NCBI GenBank assembly: GCA_965232165.1
Contig: CBDDOY010000001.1
Span: forward strand, 2,046,001-2,110,000
Length of the DNA: 64,000 nt
DNA from: UBA2779 sp965232165
GTDB taxonomy: Bacteria > Spirochaetota > Spirochaetia > DSM-2461
Reading direction: 5' to 3'
In this document: piece after piece, positions 32,076 to 41,690 of the stretch
Layout: the number at the start of each line of letters is the position of its first letter
Numbering within the stretch: the first letter of the stretch is position 1
Notes under the pieces: model-generated
The model's database searches: none
Told to the model about the DNA's origin: nothing
The model's input: the letters and a program-made list of their open reading frames with translations, nothing else
Position numbers and translations under genes: made by a program

Positions 32076-34845
32076 AGAGAAACTCGTCGGTGAGGATCTT
32101 CGGGGCTTTCTTGGGGATTCTGACTGACAGTGAAAAAGGCACACGAGTTGTTTCGCTGATCCGAATAGCACCCGCCTCGGCATATTCATTATAGGCGGTG
32201 ACTTCTAATACGAAATTGCCTGCATTAAGTATCTTGAGATTGTTCAGCACATAGGAAGATCTTGTGATGCCTTTTTCCTGAAGTATCGGAACTCTTGATT
32301 CTTCTTTGTAAAGAACCATGTTGTAATAGTCTACTCCAGGGAAGTCTTGCCACTCAAAACGCAGATTTTTGGCGCCGGTCATGTCGATGTCGCTGCCTGA
32401 TGCGGGGGCATTTACAATTGGCGGCGGCGGCACGGGGAAGTCCCTTATCGTGAAGCGGTTAATTCGGCTAACGGGCGCCTCTATACCATTTTCATCCCAG
32501 GAACGCACCAGCCAGCTGTACTCTCCAGGAATCAGATTGTTCAGGACAACCTGAGGAATTGCAGACTGGACGAGCTGGGTGAAGCTGCCGTTATTCAACT
32601 CGACAGTCCATCTGTCCAGGAGTGGATATTGATTCCAACGGAGAAGAATACCATCTCTCAATATCGTTTCTAATCTGAAAACATTATTGTTATTCGGCAG
32701 GATGGGAACAGCGGCGTTGTATAGCAGAACTTCATCAATGAAAAATAGAAATTTCGCGGATTGGCTGAGATTGTCTCCAGCCCCCCTTAGCGGATTGTCT
32801 TGGATGGAAGTGAGTTCCACCTTGTATGTGCCTGTTATGGGGGTCCCGGGGAGGGTCAATTCCCATTTAGTGCTCTCCACCCTATTATTCCTGCCAATTA
32901 TCGTGCCATTCGGGGAAGTGAGGACAGCGCTGTAGGCATCCGCACCCGGCACAGAGGTCCAATTAAGGCGGAAGTCTGTTGAACCGCGCAGGGATATATG
33001 CTCACCGGGGCTGGGCACAAGGAGGTCAGGCGGTTCGAATAATCCTATGACATCGAATGAACTTTCAGGGCTCTCTATTAATGGATTTCCATCTTTGTCG
33101 AGAAGTTGAACTTTCCAGATATATGTACCGGTTCCAGGCAATGGAACCGTGAAACTCTGTTCCCGGGTTAGGCTTTCGATTACTCGGTGTTTGGTATTGC
33201 CGATGAGTCTCTGAAGAATGAACTGATAATTTCCTTCCACCTGACTCCGCCATATAAAACTATAGGCAGCATACGGTTCAATCCGTTTGATTTCTCCTGA
33301 CCCGGGGTCAATAAGTTCAATTGCGCTGGTAAGCGGTTCTATATCGAAACGCTGAACCCGTGAGGCTGGCACCGGCTGATTGTCGGCGGCTGTTGCCTCT
33401 ACGCGCCAGTAATATGTTCCTGGGGCAGGGGATTCGAGTAAGGTTCTCCAGTTTGCGGGGTTTTCATCCGAGGCAATGAGTTGATTGAAATCTGGATCCT
33501 GGGATATATCAATCTTATATGAGATGATACCTTTCTGATTTTGCCATCGAAATCCAACACCATCCATGACTTCCATTGAAGAAAAAGTATGGTTATTGAA
33601 TGGGGCAAGAAGTGCGATTTGCTCGTAGCCGCTTTGACGTTCTAGAGAAAAAATCCAAGAATCCGGCAGAATTTCCTCATCGATTTCCCCTCGGCGATAA
33701 TGCGGGAGCACGCGCCACCACCATTGTCCTGCAACGAGTTCGTTAACGAGAATAGCATTGGCTTCTACATCTCTAAAAACTTGTTTATTGGCGAATAATG
33801 GATTATCGGCGATTTCCAAGGTGTATGAATCGGCATACGAAGCACTGCCCCATTGAAAATTTATTGAAGTTGCATCACCTTGATAGGGGATAGAGATGTC
33901 ATGTGAAGGAGATATCGGAGCAGCTAACCGCTCTGTGCCGACAGTGAATATATCGATTAATCCGGATTCACCGGAATCGTCATCTCTTACCCGCCAATAC
34001 CACTGCCCTGGTTCTATATCCAAAGTAGCGAAGTTCTCCGCGCCGACACGGCGGATGGCTTCGTCCTTGAAGTTTGGCTCTAATGAAATCTCCAGTACAG
34101 GATTGTCCCAGTCGGCAAACAGTTCCCACGAGAAATCCACCTGTCTAGGGGGGTTGTAAGTAAGAAGCAGAGCATTGGATTTTGGGGCAGTCGGGAGCAC
34201 AGCGACTTGTATTTCGGATGCCTGTCCTGAATCCTCATCAATTTTCAACACCGATTCAGTATCTATTGTGGTGCGGTTCCCTTCAATTAAAACTCCGGCT
34301 ACTCCTTCGGTTACCTGGATGCTGGTTTCTTGCCCTTCTGCACGTGCTAAATTGACTGATCCGGCTCCGGCTTCAACAATGGTATCTTCTGTGCTGAGGG
34401 TGAGTCCTTGGGCCCTTGCAGCCGAGATATTTCCGCCAATAAATGCAATGTTCCGGGTATTTTCTGTAAGCTCCAGGATGATGTAAGTTCCCGCACCTAG
34501 TTGAATTTCGCTAAAGACTTCATTGCCGTCATCATCTCTGGACATCAATGAGATTACCGCAGAAGACCGTTCCCCTGTGCGTAAGGCATCCATGCTGTAG
34601 ATTGGTTCCTGGGGCACAAGGTTGTTCCATTGAAGCTGTCGATTAAGACGTCTTTGAACTTGGCCATGAAGAGACACAATTTCACCGACAACCATGTCAT
34701 GAGCAGAGATTTGCACAGTACGGTTTAATTCGGACCAAAACAGCAGGCTGAATGTAATAGAGCTGCCGAGGAGGAGAGTTGTAATAATGATGCTACGAAT
34801 TGAGAATCTCAAATTTCTCTTCCTTAATTTCTTTGGCTTTGACAT
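32065..34845 (-). CDS. FecR-domain protein with multiple fibronectin-III-like repeats
   Basis: 926 residues. A basic N-terminus and one membrane span (SIIITTLLLGSSITFSLLFW, about 15-35) anchor it to the inner membrane. A FecR-like beta region follows (VVGEIVSLHGQVQRRLN, VTEGVAGVLIEGN). From about 240 onward there are repeated Fn3-like units with the recurring GxYxWRVxxxD motif (EPGQWYWRVRDDD, AGQWWWRVLPHY, PGTYYWRVEATA, PGEYSWLVRSWDENG). ATG 34845 overlaps the cyclase gene by 53 bases; TTG 34812, after GGAAGAG, would shorten this to 20. Probably a periplasmic receptor or scaffold coupled to cAMP signalling. Confidence 0.8.
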   Translation of the reverse strand: MSKPKKLRKRNLRFSIRSIIITTLLLGSSITFSLLFWSELNRTVQISAHDMVVGEIVSLHGQVQRRLNRQLQWNNLVPQEPIYSMDALRTGERSSAVISLMSRDDDGNEVFSEIQLGAGTYIILELTENTRNIAFIGGNISAARAQGLTLSTEDTIVEAGAGSVNLARAEGQETSIQVTEGVAGVLIEGNRTTIDTESVLKIDEDSGQASEIQVAVLPTAPKSNALLLTYNPPRQVDFSWELFADWDNPVLEISLEPNFKDEAIRRVGAENFATLDIEPGQWYWRVRDDDSGESGLIDIFTVGTERLAAPISPSHDISIPYQGDATSINFQWGSASYADSYTLEIADNPLFANKQVFRDVEANAILVNELVAGQWWWRVLPHYRRGEIDEEILPDSWIFSLERQSGYEQIALLAPFNNHTFSSMEVMDGVGFRWQNQKGIISYKIDISQDPDFNQLIASDENPANWRTLLESPAPGTYYWRVEATAADNQPVPASRVQRFDIEPLTSAIELIDPGSGEIKRIEPYAAYSFIWRSQVEGNYQFILQRLIGNTKHRVIESLTREQSFTVPLPGTGTYIWKVQLLDKDGNPLIESPESSFDVIGLFEPPDLLVPSPGEHISLRGSTDFRLNWTSVPGADAYSAVLTSPNGTIIGRNNRVESTKWELTLPGTPITGTYKVELTSIQDNPLRGAGDNLSQSAKFLFFIDEVLLYNAAVPILPNNNNVFRLETILRDGILLRWNQYPLLDRWTVELNNGSFTQLVQSAIPQVVLNNLIPGEYSWLVRSWDENGIEAPVSRINRFTIRDFPVPPPPIVNAPASGSDIDMTGAKNLRFEWQDFPGVDYYNMVLYKEESRVPILQEKGITRSSYVLNNLKILNAGNFVLEVTAYNEYAEAGAIRISETTRVPFSLSVRIPKKAPKILTDEFLYAD

Positions 34846-37651
34846 CGGCAAAACTGCCTTCAATTTTCAGTATTGTTCGCAGCTCCGTCAGGGATCGGGG
34901 GCGATTGTCGTCATCCATACGGCCGAGTACTGCATATATCTTCTGAGGCTCGGATTTCCCCTTGACTTTGATCCTGTTCATGAGAACCAGATCGAATATG
35001 TCGGTTATTCTTAATGCGGTTGCCTGGGAGATGAGAATATCTGTTCCCATTGGTTTGTTCAGGGCTTCAATACGGCTGGCCAGGTTGACCGTGTCTCCCA
35101 TGTGCGCCCATTCTTCCTTCGCAGAGCCGCCTCCCATTATTCCAACAGTTGCCGGGCCGCTGTGGATACCGCATCCTGTATGAAATACCGGCTGCACAAT
35201 GGAACCTCTTCCCTCATTGAAATCTATGAGAGTTTTTCTAATGTGCAGAGCACTGTTTATTGCGCTTTCGGCGGTGTTGGGTAAGTCGAACATGCTGCCC
35301 CATACGGCCATAATAGCATCACCAATAAATTTATCGACAATTCCTCTGGTTTGTTCAATACAGGGGACGACAGTTCGGAAGTACTCCGAAAGATTGTCCA
35401 GTACCAATTGGGGATCCGCCATAAGTTCACTTAGTTTGGTAAAATTACGGACATCAGAAAAAAATACGGTAATATCCTTGGTCTGCGCCTGTGTCGGCAG
35501 TGTATTGTCGGCGATCATTAGCGCGACTTGGGGGTTGATAAATTTCCTGATTTTTTCTTGGAATCTTTCGACTTTTTCTAATTCTGGAATCATGTTTAAG
35601 AAGTGTCTTGCCAACTGTCCGACTTCATCAACTGAATGTGGTTTAAGTGAGACAGCAAAGTTTTTTGCCTTGATTTGTCTTGTCGCCAAAGTGAGTTCTT
35701 TCAAAGGCGCCGAAATGCTTTGAGTAAAGAAGAAAATCCCAAGGGTGGTGATACTGAGAATTGCGCCTAAGAGTGTGACATTGAGAATCTGGATTCTGTC
35801 GACAGCGATAAACACATCTTGTTCACGGGCTGTCGTCATCACTCCGAGGTTTCCTACGGTCATGAGGGTGAATGAGCCAATTATGGTTGATGGGCCGTCT
35901 TCGGTTTCATTTTCGAACTGGAACTGACCGCTCTTCGTTCCTTGGGAGTACATCTTGGAGAACAATTGGGTGTCTTTTATGGTTTCACCGTTGAAGATGC
36001 GAGAGAAATCAGGATGTGCCAGTATTTCTCCTGAAGAGTTCACGACGACCGTCGTGGTGATTCCTTTTTGCATCTGGACACTTTCAGCCAGGTTGCCGCC
36101 GATATCGGCAAGTATTATCAAGGCTTCTTGTTGAGTTCCCAGGAGGAAGGGAGCCGCTAATCCCAATACCGGCGTTTCCAGGTTAGGGATGAACGGGGAA
36201 ACATTGACAATGACAGTTCCGCCCATGCGGGCACTGTCGACAATTTCGGCCTCACGCGCCCCCAAAATACTCTTCAAAATGGCTTGCTCATCGATAATGC
36301 GATTCTCCCGGAACCAATCACGATTGTAGTATTCTAGATTATCCCCGGAAATTCCAACATAAACCAGAGTCTGATAGTTGAGAAAAAAATCATCAATCAG
36401 TGTTTGAGAATCATTGGCTGATGCACCGATTTGGAGCAGCAGATTTGCCGATTCGAATAATTTTACTATTTCGGTTTCTGCTTGCTTCGCCACAAGGTTT
36501 GTTAGGACAATATTCGTATCATCGATAAGATTGCGCGTTTCATTGCGGAAGAAATAAAGACTGATGAAAGACAAGGACATCATCGCTACAATGATAATTG
36601 ATGAGACAATCAACTGCATTTTGATGCCGACACTGAATCGGATTTGGATATCCCTATTGCGAATTTTTCGTTTCTTATTGCTATGGCGGGGAGTTTTAAT
36701 CTTCTCCAGTGGTTCTACAGCCATAGCCTTTTTTCCATCGAATGATAATGAATCTGAATTAGTCGACTCTTGCTGAAGCCGTGAGGGAGGGGCGATTGCA
36801 ATCGGTTGTTTCGACAAATTGGGAGGTTTGGGAACCACAGGGGGGGGGGCAACGGGGCGCCGGTTCTCGGTCTTCTTGTGAATATTGACGACTTGACCTT
36901 TCATCGGAATAGCTTCCAGCCATTGTTTCCCGCTTTGACTGAGTTCTAATAAGAGAAAATAGGGTGATCGGTATTCCGCCTCTCCAACTCGAGATGCTGC
37001 GGCAAGCAGCGGTCCATGCAGCAGAAGGTGTGTCTTCTTGATTTCATCCTCAAGTGTCTTGATGAGGTTCTCGATTCCTTGGATATGGTCTTTCAAATCA
37101 AAATAGATCATGAGTAAATTGCGATTTGGATGATGCCGCTCCTTGACAAATGATGGCACTTTTATGGAGAGATTCGCTGATTCCGCATGATCGATTGTGA
37201 GCTTCTGGCAAAAAGAAACAGCATCGAGATTGATTTGACGCTGGCGGAAAAAAGCGGTCATTCTATCGACTTTTTCACTGATCTGAATCTTGGATCGCTT
37301 CTGATTATCATCTTTTGGGCTCCTGCCGCCGACATCTTCTTGAGTCTTGAGATACTCGGTGATTATAGTTAGGAATTCCTTTATTGCCGCCGAGATTTCT
37401 TCCGACCAATCCTGTCTCATGTCTTGAAGTCGGGAGATATATACCGCACTGCCGGCGGCGATATCCGCGATTTCCGTTAGGCCGAGGAAGGCAGCCATCC
37501 AGTACATCTCCCGGAACAATGGCATCATTGGACCAAATTCACTGATCTGGCGCGTTGAATCGGCAGCAGTAAATAGCTGTATCAGCTTCTTGTGGGTCCT
37601 GACGCACATTGTCCATAGACCATTTCCATTAGTCTTTTTCTTTGGCTCCAT
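34793..37651 (-). CDS. Class III adenylate cyclase with periplasmic sensor and HAMP domain
   Basis: 952 residues. An unassigned cytoplasmic N-terminal ~260 residues and a Pro-rich linker precede a membrane span (MQLIVSSIIIVAMMSLSFI, about 345). A Cache-like periplasmic domain (~370-600), a second span (ILNVTLLGAILSITTLGIFFF) and HAMP (LKELTLATRQIKAKNFAV) follow. The catalytic domain has the metal Asps in TVFFSDVRNFTK and FIGDAIMAVWG, the adenine-specifying Lys in VDKFIGD and MGDTVNLASRIEALN. It should make cAMP in response to a periplasmic signal. ATG 37651 lies five bases after GAGGGA. It is the first gene of a four-gene overlapping operon. Confidence 0.92.
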   Translation of the reverse strand: MEPKKKTNGNGLWTMCVRTHKKLIQLFTAADSTRQISEFGPMMPLFREMYWMAAFLGLTEIADIAAGSAVYISRLQDMRQDWSEEISAAIKEFLTIITEYLKTQEDVGGRSPKDDNQKRSKIQISEKVDRMTAFFRQRQINLDAVSFCQKLTIDHAESANLSIKVPSFVKERHHPNRNLLMIYFDLKDHIQGIENLIKTLEDEIKKTHLLLHGPLLAAASRVGEAEYRSPYFLLLELSQSGKQWLEAIPMKGQVVNIHKKTENRRPVAPPPVVPKPPNLSKQPIAIAPPSRLQQESTNSDSLSFDGKKAMAVEPLEKIKTPRHSNKKRKIRNRDIQIRFSVGIKMQLIVSSIIIVAMMSLSFISLYFFRNETRNLIDDTNIVLTNLVAKQAETEIVKLFESANLLLQIGASANDSQTLIDDFFLNYQTLVYVGISGDNLEYYNRDWFRENRIIDEQAILKSILGAREAEIVDSARMGGTVIVNVSPFIPNLETPVLGLAAPFLLGTQQEALIILADIGGNLAESVQMQKGITTTVVVNSSGEILAHPDFSRIFNGETIKDTQLFSKMYSQGTKSGQFQFENETEDGPSTIIGSFTLMTVGNLGVMTTAREQDVFIAVDRIQILNVTLLGAILSITTLGIFFFTQSISAPLKELTLATRQIKAKNFAVSLKPHSVDEVGQLARHFLNMIPELEKVERFQEKIRKFINPQVALMIADNTLPTQAQTKDITVFFSDVRNFTKLSELMADPQLVLDNLSEYFRTVVPCIEQTRGIVDKFIGDAIMAVWGSMFDLPNTAESAINSALHIRKTLIDFNEGRGSIVQPVFHTGCGIHSGPATVGIMGGGSAKEEWAHMGDTVNLASRIEALNKPMGTDILISQATALRITDIFDLVLMNRIKVKGKSEPQKIYAVLGRMDDDNRPRSLTELRTILKIEGSFADVKAKEIKEEKFEILNS

Positions 37652-37757
37652 CACATTCCCTCAATATCTTCAGTTGAAATTCTATAGCCTGAGATATCTT
37701 CTTGCATCTTAGAATGAAATGGATATTTTATTCAAGGAAACTGCTACACTCATAGCT

Positions 37758-38771
37758 ATGATTTTATACGATAAGAAATCATTTCTTGATTTCCCCCGAT
37801 TCGGCATCCAGATACCCTCTCATTCTTCCCGAAAAGTGCGAACTGTCGCAACCTTGCTCTCCCATCCTGGGTTAAAGAGGCGGCAGTCCGAGTGGTTCAT
37901 TGAAGAATCCGGCTATACTCTGTCGGCCCAAGATCTTTGTCTGGCCCATTCACGGGAATACACGGCAGGTCTTTTTGACGAGAATGTCGACCAATTCCTG
38001 ATCAATGGCTATGAGCTGATTAATAGAGACGGGAGTTATAGCCGTTGGATACCGCAGGAAGCTCGAAGCCCCTTAAGCGACATGGTGCCTATGCTCCTAA
38101 GAACCGTGTCCGGCGCCTATGATGCAGGGGAAATTGCACTTGAAACAGGTTTCTGCCATTTTTTAGGCGGAGGAACTCACCATGGCCATAGGGATTTCGG
38201 CCATGGATTCTGTCCGCTGAATGACACGGCGTTAGCAATCCGTAAGCTCATGGAAGAAAAACGTATTAGACGTGCCTGGGTAATCGATGTGGATGCTCAT
38301 AAAGGAGATGGAACGGCAGCCATTTTTGCGGATGATGAAAGAGTCGCCACCCTAAGCATACACATGGCCAAAGGATGGCCTTTAGACGGGGGCTACCCTG
38401 CGGATCATCCGGTCTATACGCCAAGCAGTTTCGATATTCCCATTGAGAGCGGGGAAGAAGGTGATTATCTGGAAAGGCTGAACAAGGCTCTTTTTGAACT
38501 CAAACGGAACTATTGCGCCGATTTCGTCTTCGTATTGGCCGGGGCCGACCCCTGGGAGAACGATGCATTGCCCTCTGCCTCCCTGATGAAGCTTACCTTG
38601 GAGCAGCTATTGGAGCGAGATATGCTGGTGTACGATTTTTTGGAAACCGCCGGTCTTCCTTCGGCCTGGCTCACGGCCGGGGGCTATGGCTCGGAAGCAT
38701 GGAGGGTTCACTCGCAGTTCCTCGAATGGGCTTTGTGCAAGCGTTTGGGCATAGCTAATCGGCTGAAATAG
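37758..38771 (+). CDS. Histone deacetylase/AcuC/AphA-family amidohydrolase
   Basis: About 337 residues from ATG 37758 (an upstream ATG at 37719 adds 13 residues and has no better ribosome site). Catalytic features of the arginase/deacetylase fold are present: FLGGGTHHGHRDFGHGFCPL (His-His pair, Phe-Gly-Cys loop), zinc ligands in VIDVDAHKGDGTA and LAGADPWEND, and AGGYG near the C-terminus with TAGGYGSEAW. Family members deacetylate lysines, acetyl-polyamines or acetoin-related substrates; the actual substrate is unknown. Its last 64 bases overlap the convergent mpg gene. Confidence 0.9.
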   Translation: MILYDKKSFLDFPRFGIQIPSHSSRKVRTVATLLSHPGLKRRQSEWFIEESGYTLSAQDLCLAHSREYTAGLFDENVDQFLINGYELINRDGSYSRWIPQEARSPLSDMVPMLLRTVSGAYDAGEIALETGFCHFLGGGTHHGHRDFGHGFCPLNDTALAIRKLMEEKRIRRAWVIDVDAHKGDGTAAIFADDERVATLSIHMAKGWPLDGGYPADHPVYTPSSFDIPIESGEEGDYLERLNKALFELKRNYCADFVFVLAGADPWENDALPSASLMKLTLEQLLERDMLVYDFLETAGLPSAWLTAGGYGSEAWRVHSQFLEWALCKRLGIANRLK

Positions 38772-39391
38772 CCGTCGTTATCTCCAATAAACCAGCGCCG
38801 AAGCAGTTTTTCGCCCTTGCCTTGTGTCAAACCGATGCGCTGGCTGCGGCATATTTGATGGGCGTTTACCGGTAAACCTGGCTGAATGGAGAGAACTCCG
38901 GAGCCAAGGAGGATGCCGTCGTGTTCTTTCACGCTTATCCCGAAAGCGGAAGCGAGCTTTCCAGGGCCGTTACATAAATTTCTCAGCCGTTTATCCTTCC
39001 TGGGTTCTTCTTTTTCGAAGCAGCCCGGCCGTTCCCCGCATAGTTCTGGCGGCATCCGTTCATTATATCTATTTTGCCACATTTCCTCTAAGCCTCCCGA
39101 GGGAATACAGGCCCGGATTAAGACCGCCTGCCCTTCTCCGCAACCGCCTGTTACCACGTTGAAACAGTTGTGGACACCATATATGCGATAGACATAGGCA
39201 TGGCCGCCCTTGAGATACATTGATGCGTTTCTAAGTGTCTTTCCCTTGAAGGAGTGTGAGGCTGGATCATCCTGGAGATATGCCTCGGTTTCGACGATTA
39301 TGCCCCGGCAGTTAGCACATATCAATTCTCGGCCTAAAAGGTCCGGAGCTACTTGATCGGCCGGACGGGAATAGAATGATACTTGCGGCAT
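38708..39391 (-). CDS. mpg: DNA-3-methyladenine glycosylase (AAG/MPG family)
   Basis: 227 residues, family length. The catalytic Glu is in IIVETEAYLQDDPASHSFKG (about 33-50). Base-flipping residues lie in GHAYVYRIYGVHNCFNVV. AVLIRACIP and LCNGPGKLASAFGI complete the signature set. It excises alkylated purines in base-excision repair. The C-terminal tail (MPKRLHKAHSRNCE) is encoded over the 3' end of the deacetylase gene on the other strand. Transcribed after mgtE with a six-base gap, so likely in an operon murB-mgtE-mpg. Confidence 0.94.
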   Translation of the reverse strand: MPQVSFYSRPADQVAPDLLGRELICANCRGIIVETEAYLQDDPASHSFKGKTLRNASMYLKGGHAYVYRIYGVHNCFNVVTGGCGEGQAVLIRACIPSGGLEEMWQNRYNERMPPELCGERPGCFEKEEPRKDKRLRNLCNGPGKLASAFGISVKEHDGILLGSGVLSIQPGLPVNAHQICRSQRIGLTQGKGEKLLRRWFIGDNDGYFSRLAMPKRLHKAHSRNCE

Positions 39392-39397
39392 GGCTGT

Positions 39398-40726
39398 TTA
39401 AACCAGAAGCAGATGGGTCACTTCAAAATAGACGGTGAGACCGGCCACATCAATGAGAGTGGACATGAGCGGTCCGGCGGCAACGGCCGGATCGCCTCCG
39501 AACCGGTCTATGATGAAGGGCGTCAGACATCCGAGGAGGGTCGCGAACAGAACGACGGCGCCTAGAGACACCGCCACTGCAAAGGCTTCAATGACAGTCA
39601 CCCCAGGAGGGAGCAATATGCTCCGAAAGAAAATCACCATGCCGGTGGACACCGCTATGGCCAGCCCTGTTGCCAATTCTTTTATGAGGGCCCGCCCTAT
39701 CAGATGGAAGTGGAGTTGCCCCGTAGCCAGTCCGCGTATTATCAGGGTTGATGACTGAGTGCCGGAATTTCCGCCGGTCTGAGTTATGACGGGGATGAAG
39801 AGGGCGAGAAAGGCGAAGCGGGTAATCATGCTCTCATACTCGGCCAAGACGTTGGTGGTAATGGTTCCTGCGAGTAAAAGAATGACAAGCCATGGCAGCC
39901 GCCGCCAGATAAGGTGAGGAATTGAGGATTCCAGATAAGTCTTAGCCTCGCCGCCTATAGCACTCATGCGGTACACATCCTCGCTCTGTTCCTTGCGGAT
40001 AACGTCGATCATATCATCGAAGGTAACGATTCCCAGCAGCCTGTTCCATCGGTCGGTGACCGGAAGGGCGATAAGATCATGATCCTCCAGCACCTTAGCC
40101 GTTTCCTCCTGATCGGTGTCGTCCTGAACACTGACCACGTTGCGCTGCATTATATCGGCAATTTTCAGGGTGTCCTGTGCGACGAGCAGGTCCCGGAGAG
40201 ATACGACACCGGACAGGCGCTGAAGGCCGTCGACCACATAGACATAGTAGATTGTTTCGAGATCTTCAGGCGCCCGCCTCAGAAAGGCCATGGCCTGAGT
40301 GACAGTGATGTCGCCGCGTATGGCGGCATATTTTGTCGTCATCAAACCGGCGGCGTCATCATCGTCGAACCTGAGAAGGAATTCCGCCTCACGGCGCGCC
40401 TCATCGCTGAGATGGCCAAGAACATCCCGACGCACCTCGGGTGTAACAGTTTGAATGAGGTCGACTAGGTCATCCGGGTCCATCACCTCAAGGAGGTCTT
40501 TTGTCGCCTGTTCGGACAGTGCGGTAACCAATTTTCGCTGATCGGCGGGCTGCAGCTCACTGATTAACTCACCGCGAACATCTCGATTCAAGGCGAGAAA
40601 CACCTTGAGACAGTCTTTTTCAGTTAGTAGATACCAACCGGATGCCAGAGCGGCGATGGTGTAATCCTGTAACACTTCATGGAGATTCTGGGAATCATTC
40701 TCGACTATACGCATCAGTGTTTCCAT
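39398..40726 (-). CDS. mgtE: Magnesium transporter MgtE
   Basis: 442 residues. N-terminal MgtE domain (ALNRDVRGELISELQPADQ; LVDLIQTVTPEVRRDVLGHL), two CBS domains (about 135-250, with GVVSLRDLLVA and GIVTFDDMIDV) and five membrane spans at the C-terminus including FIPVITQTGGNSGTQSSTLI, which holds the ion-path signature. The cytoplasmic N and CBS domains sense magnesium and gate the channel. ATG 40726 lies eight bases after GGGGAA and just inside the end of murB; the frame also opens at TTG 40741. Confidence 0.95.
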   Translation of the reverse strand: METLMRIVENDSQNLHEVLQDYTIAALASGWYLLTEKDCLKVFLALNRDVRGELISELQPADQRKLVTALSEQATKDLLEVMDPDDLVDLIQTVTPEVRRDVLGHLSDEARREAEFLLRFDDDDAAGLMTTKYAAIRGDITVTQAMAFLRRAPEDLETIYYVYVVDGLQRLSGVVSLRDLLVAQDTLKIADIMQRNVVSVQDDTDQEETAKVLEDHDLIALPVTDRWNRLLGIVTFDDMIDVIRKEQSEDVYRMSAIGGEAKTYLESSIPHLIWRRLPWLVILLLAGTITTNVLAEYESMITRFAFLALFIPVITQTGGNSGTQSSTLIIRGLATGQLHFHLIGRALIKELATGLAIAVSTGMVIFFRSILLPPGVTVIEAFAVAVSLGAVVLFATLLGCLTPFIIDRFGGDPAVAAGPLMSTLIDVAGLTVYFEVTHLLLV

Positions 40727-40730
40727 CAAT

Positions 40731-41642
40731 TTATTCCCCAACCATGAGAATTTCGGATTCTAACCTGTGACCGGTTTTCTTATACACCTTGTCGGCGACC
40801 TGGAGCATCAACTCCCGAAAATCGGCCGCACTGGCCCCGCCAAGATTCACGAAGATATTCGCATGCCAACGAGATACGGCAGCACGGCCTATGGTAAATC
40901 CTTTCAGTCCGCATTCATCAATTATCACTGCAGATGGCGCACCGAATGCTCTGTTGTTCTTGAACGCACTGCCGGCGCAGGGCGCCCTGTAATGGCCCTT
41001 TGATTCCCTGTCGGAATGGTGTGTTCTCATTCTATGACGAAGAGTTTCAGGGTTTTCCGCACTGATCTTAAATGCACCTCGTAAGATGACCCCGTTAATA
41101 CCTTGGAACGGCGAAGACTTGTATGACCATTGGGAGGCATCGAATGTGAATCGCTCAACTCTGCCGTCAGGGGTCATCATATCCACCCACTCCAGAACAT
41201 CGGCGATTTCCCCGCCGTAGCAACGCGCATTCATCCAGATGGCGCCGCCCATGGTTCCAGGCATACCGAAGAGGAAATCCAGTCCCCGGCAGCCCATGGA
41301 CCCAGATGCCCAGGCGGCTGTGGATGCATCCATGCCGCCCCCTAATATCAGAAGATCCCCCTCGAGTTTGAATTCATCGAAGCGGCTCATATCAATCACG
41401 GCTCCTCGAATGCCTGTATCGGCTACTAGAAGATTGGATCCGCCGCCGAGAATGAAGTAATCCATAGCATAGCTTGAACAGGCGGCCAGCAATAGCCTCA
41501 GATCGGCCTCATCTCGGGGAACACAGTAATAATCAGCCGTACCGCCTATGAGCAGGGAGCAGTGCCGCCAGAGCGGCTCTCGCGGCAGAATGAATCCTGC
41601 GATGTTGAATATGCTTGGCGATGTGCGTATGATACCTCTCAC
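40731..41642 (-). CDS. murB: UDP-N-acetylenolpyruvoylglucosamine reductase
   Basis: About 303 residues. FAD-binding features are LLIGGTADYYCVP, FILGGGSNLLVAD (about 65-77) and GCRGLDFLFGMPGTMGGAIW. The catalytic Ser is in APCAGSAFKNN and the terminal Glu in RLESEILMVGE. YKSSPFQ replaces the usual YRxSxF. The reaction is the NADPH-dependent reduction that makes UDP-MurNAc. The start is uncertain: GTG 41642 is the best in-frame choice between the domain and the divergent cysS gene (41691); a TTG at 41678 would leave only 12 bases between them. Upstream of mgtE. Confidence 0.93.
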   Translation of the reverse strand: MRGIIRTSPSIFNIAGFILPREPLWRHCSLLIGGTADYYCVPRDEADLRLLLAACSSYAMDYFILGGGSNLLVADTGIRGAVIDMSRFDEFKLEGDLLILGGGMDASTAAWASGSMGCRGLDFLFGMPGTMGGAIWMNARCYGGEIADVLEWVDMMTPDGRVERFTFDASQWSYKSSPFQGINGVILRGAFKISAENPETLRHRMRTHHSDRESKGHYRAPCAGSAFKNNRAFGAPSAVIIDECGLKGFTIGRAAVSRWHANIFVNLGGASAADFRELMLQVADKVYKKTGHRLESEILMVGE

Positions 41643-41690
41643 GGGGACTATCTTATTCCTCGAACATAGTAATCGCAACCGGAGATTGAC

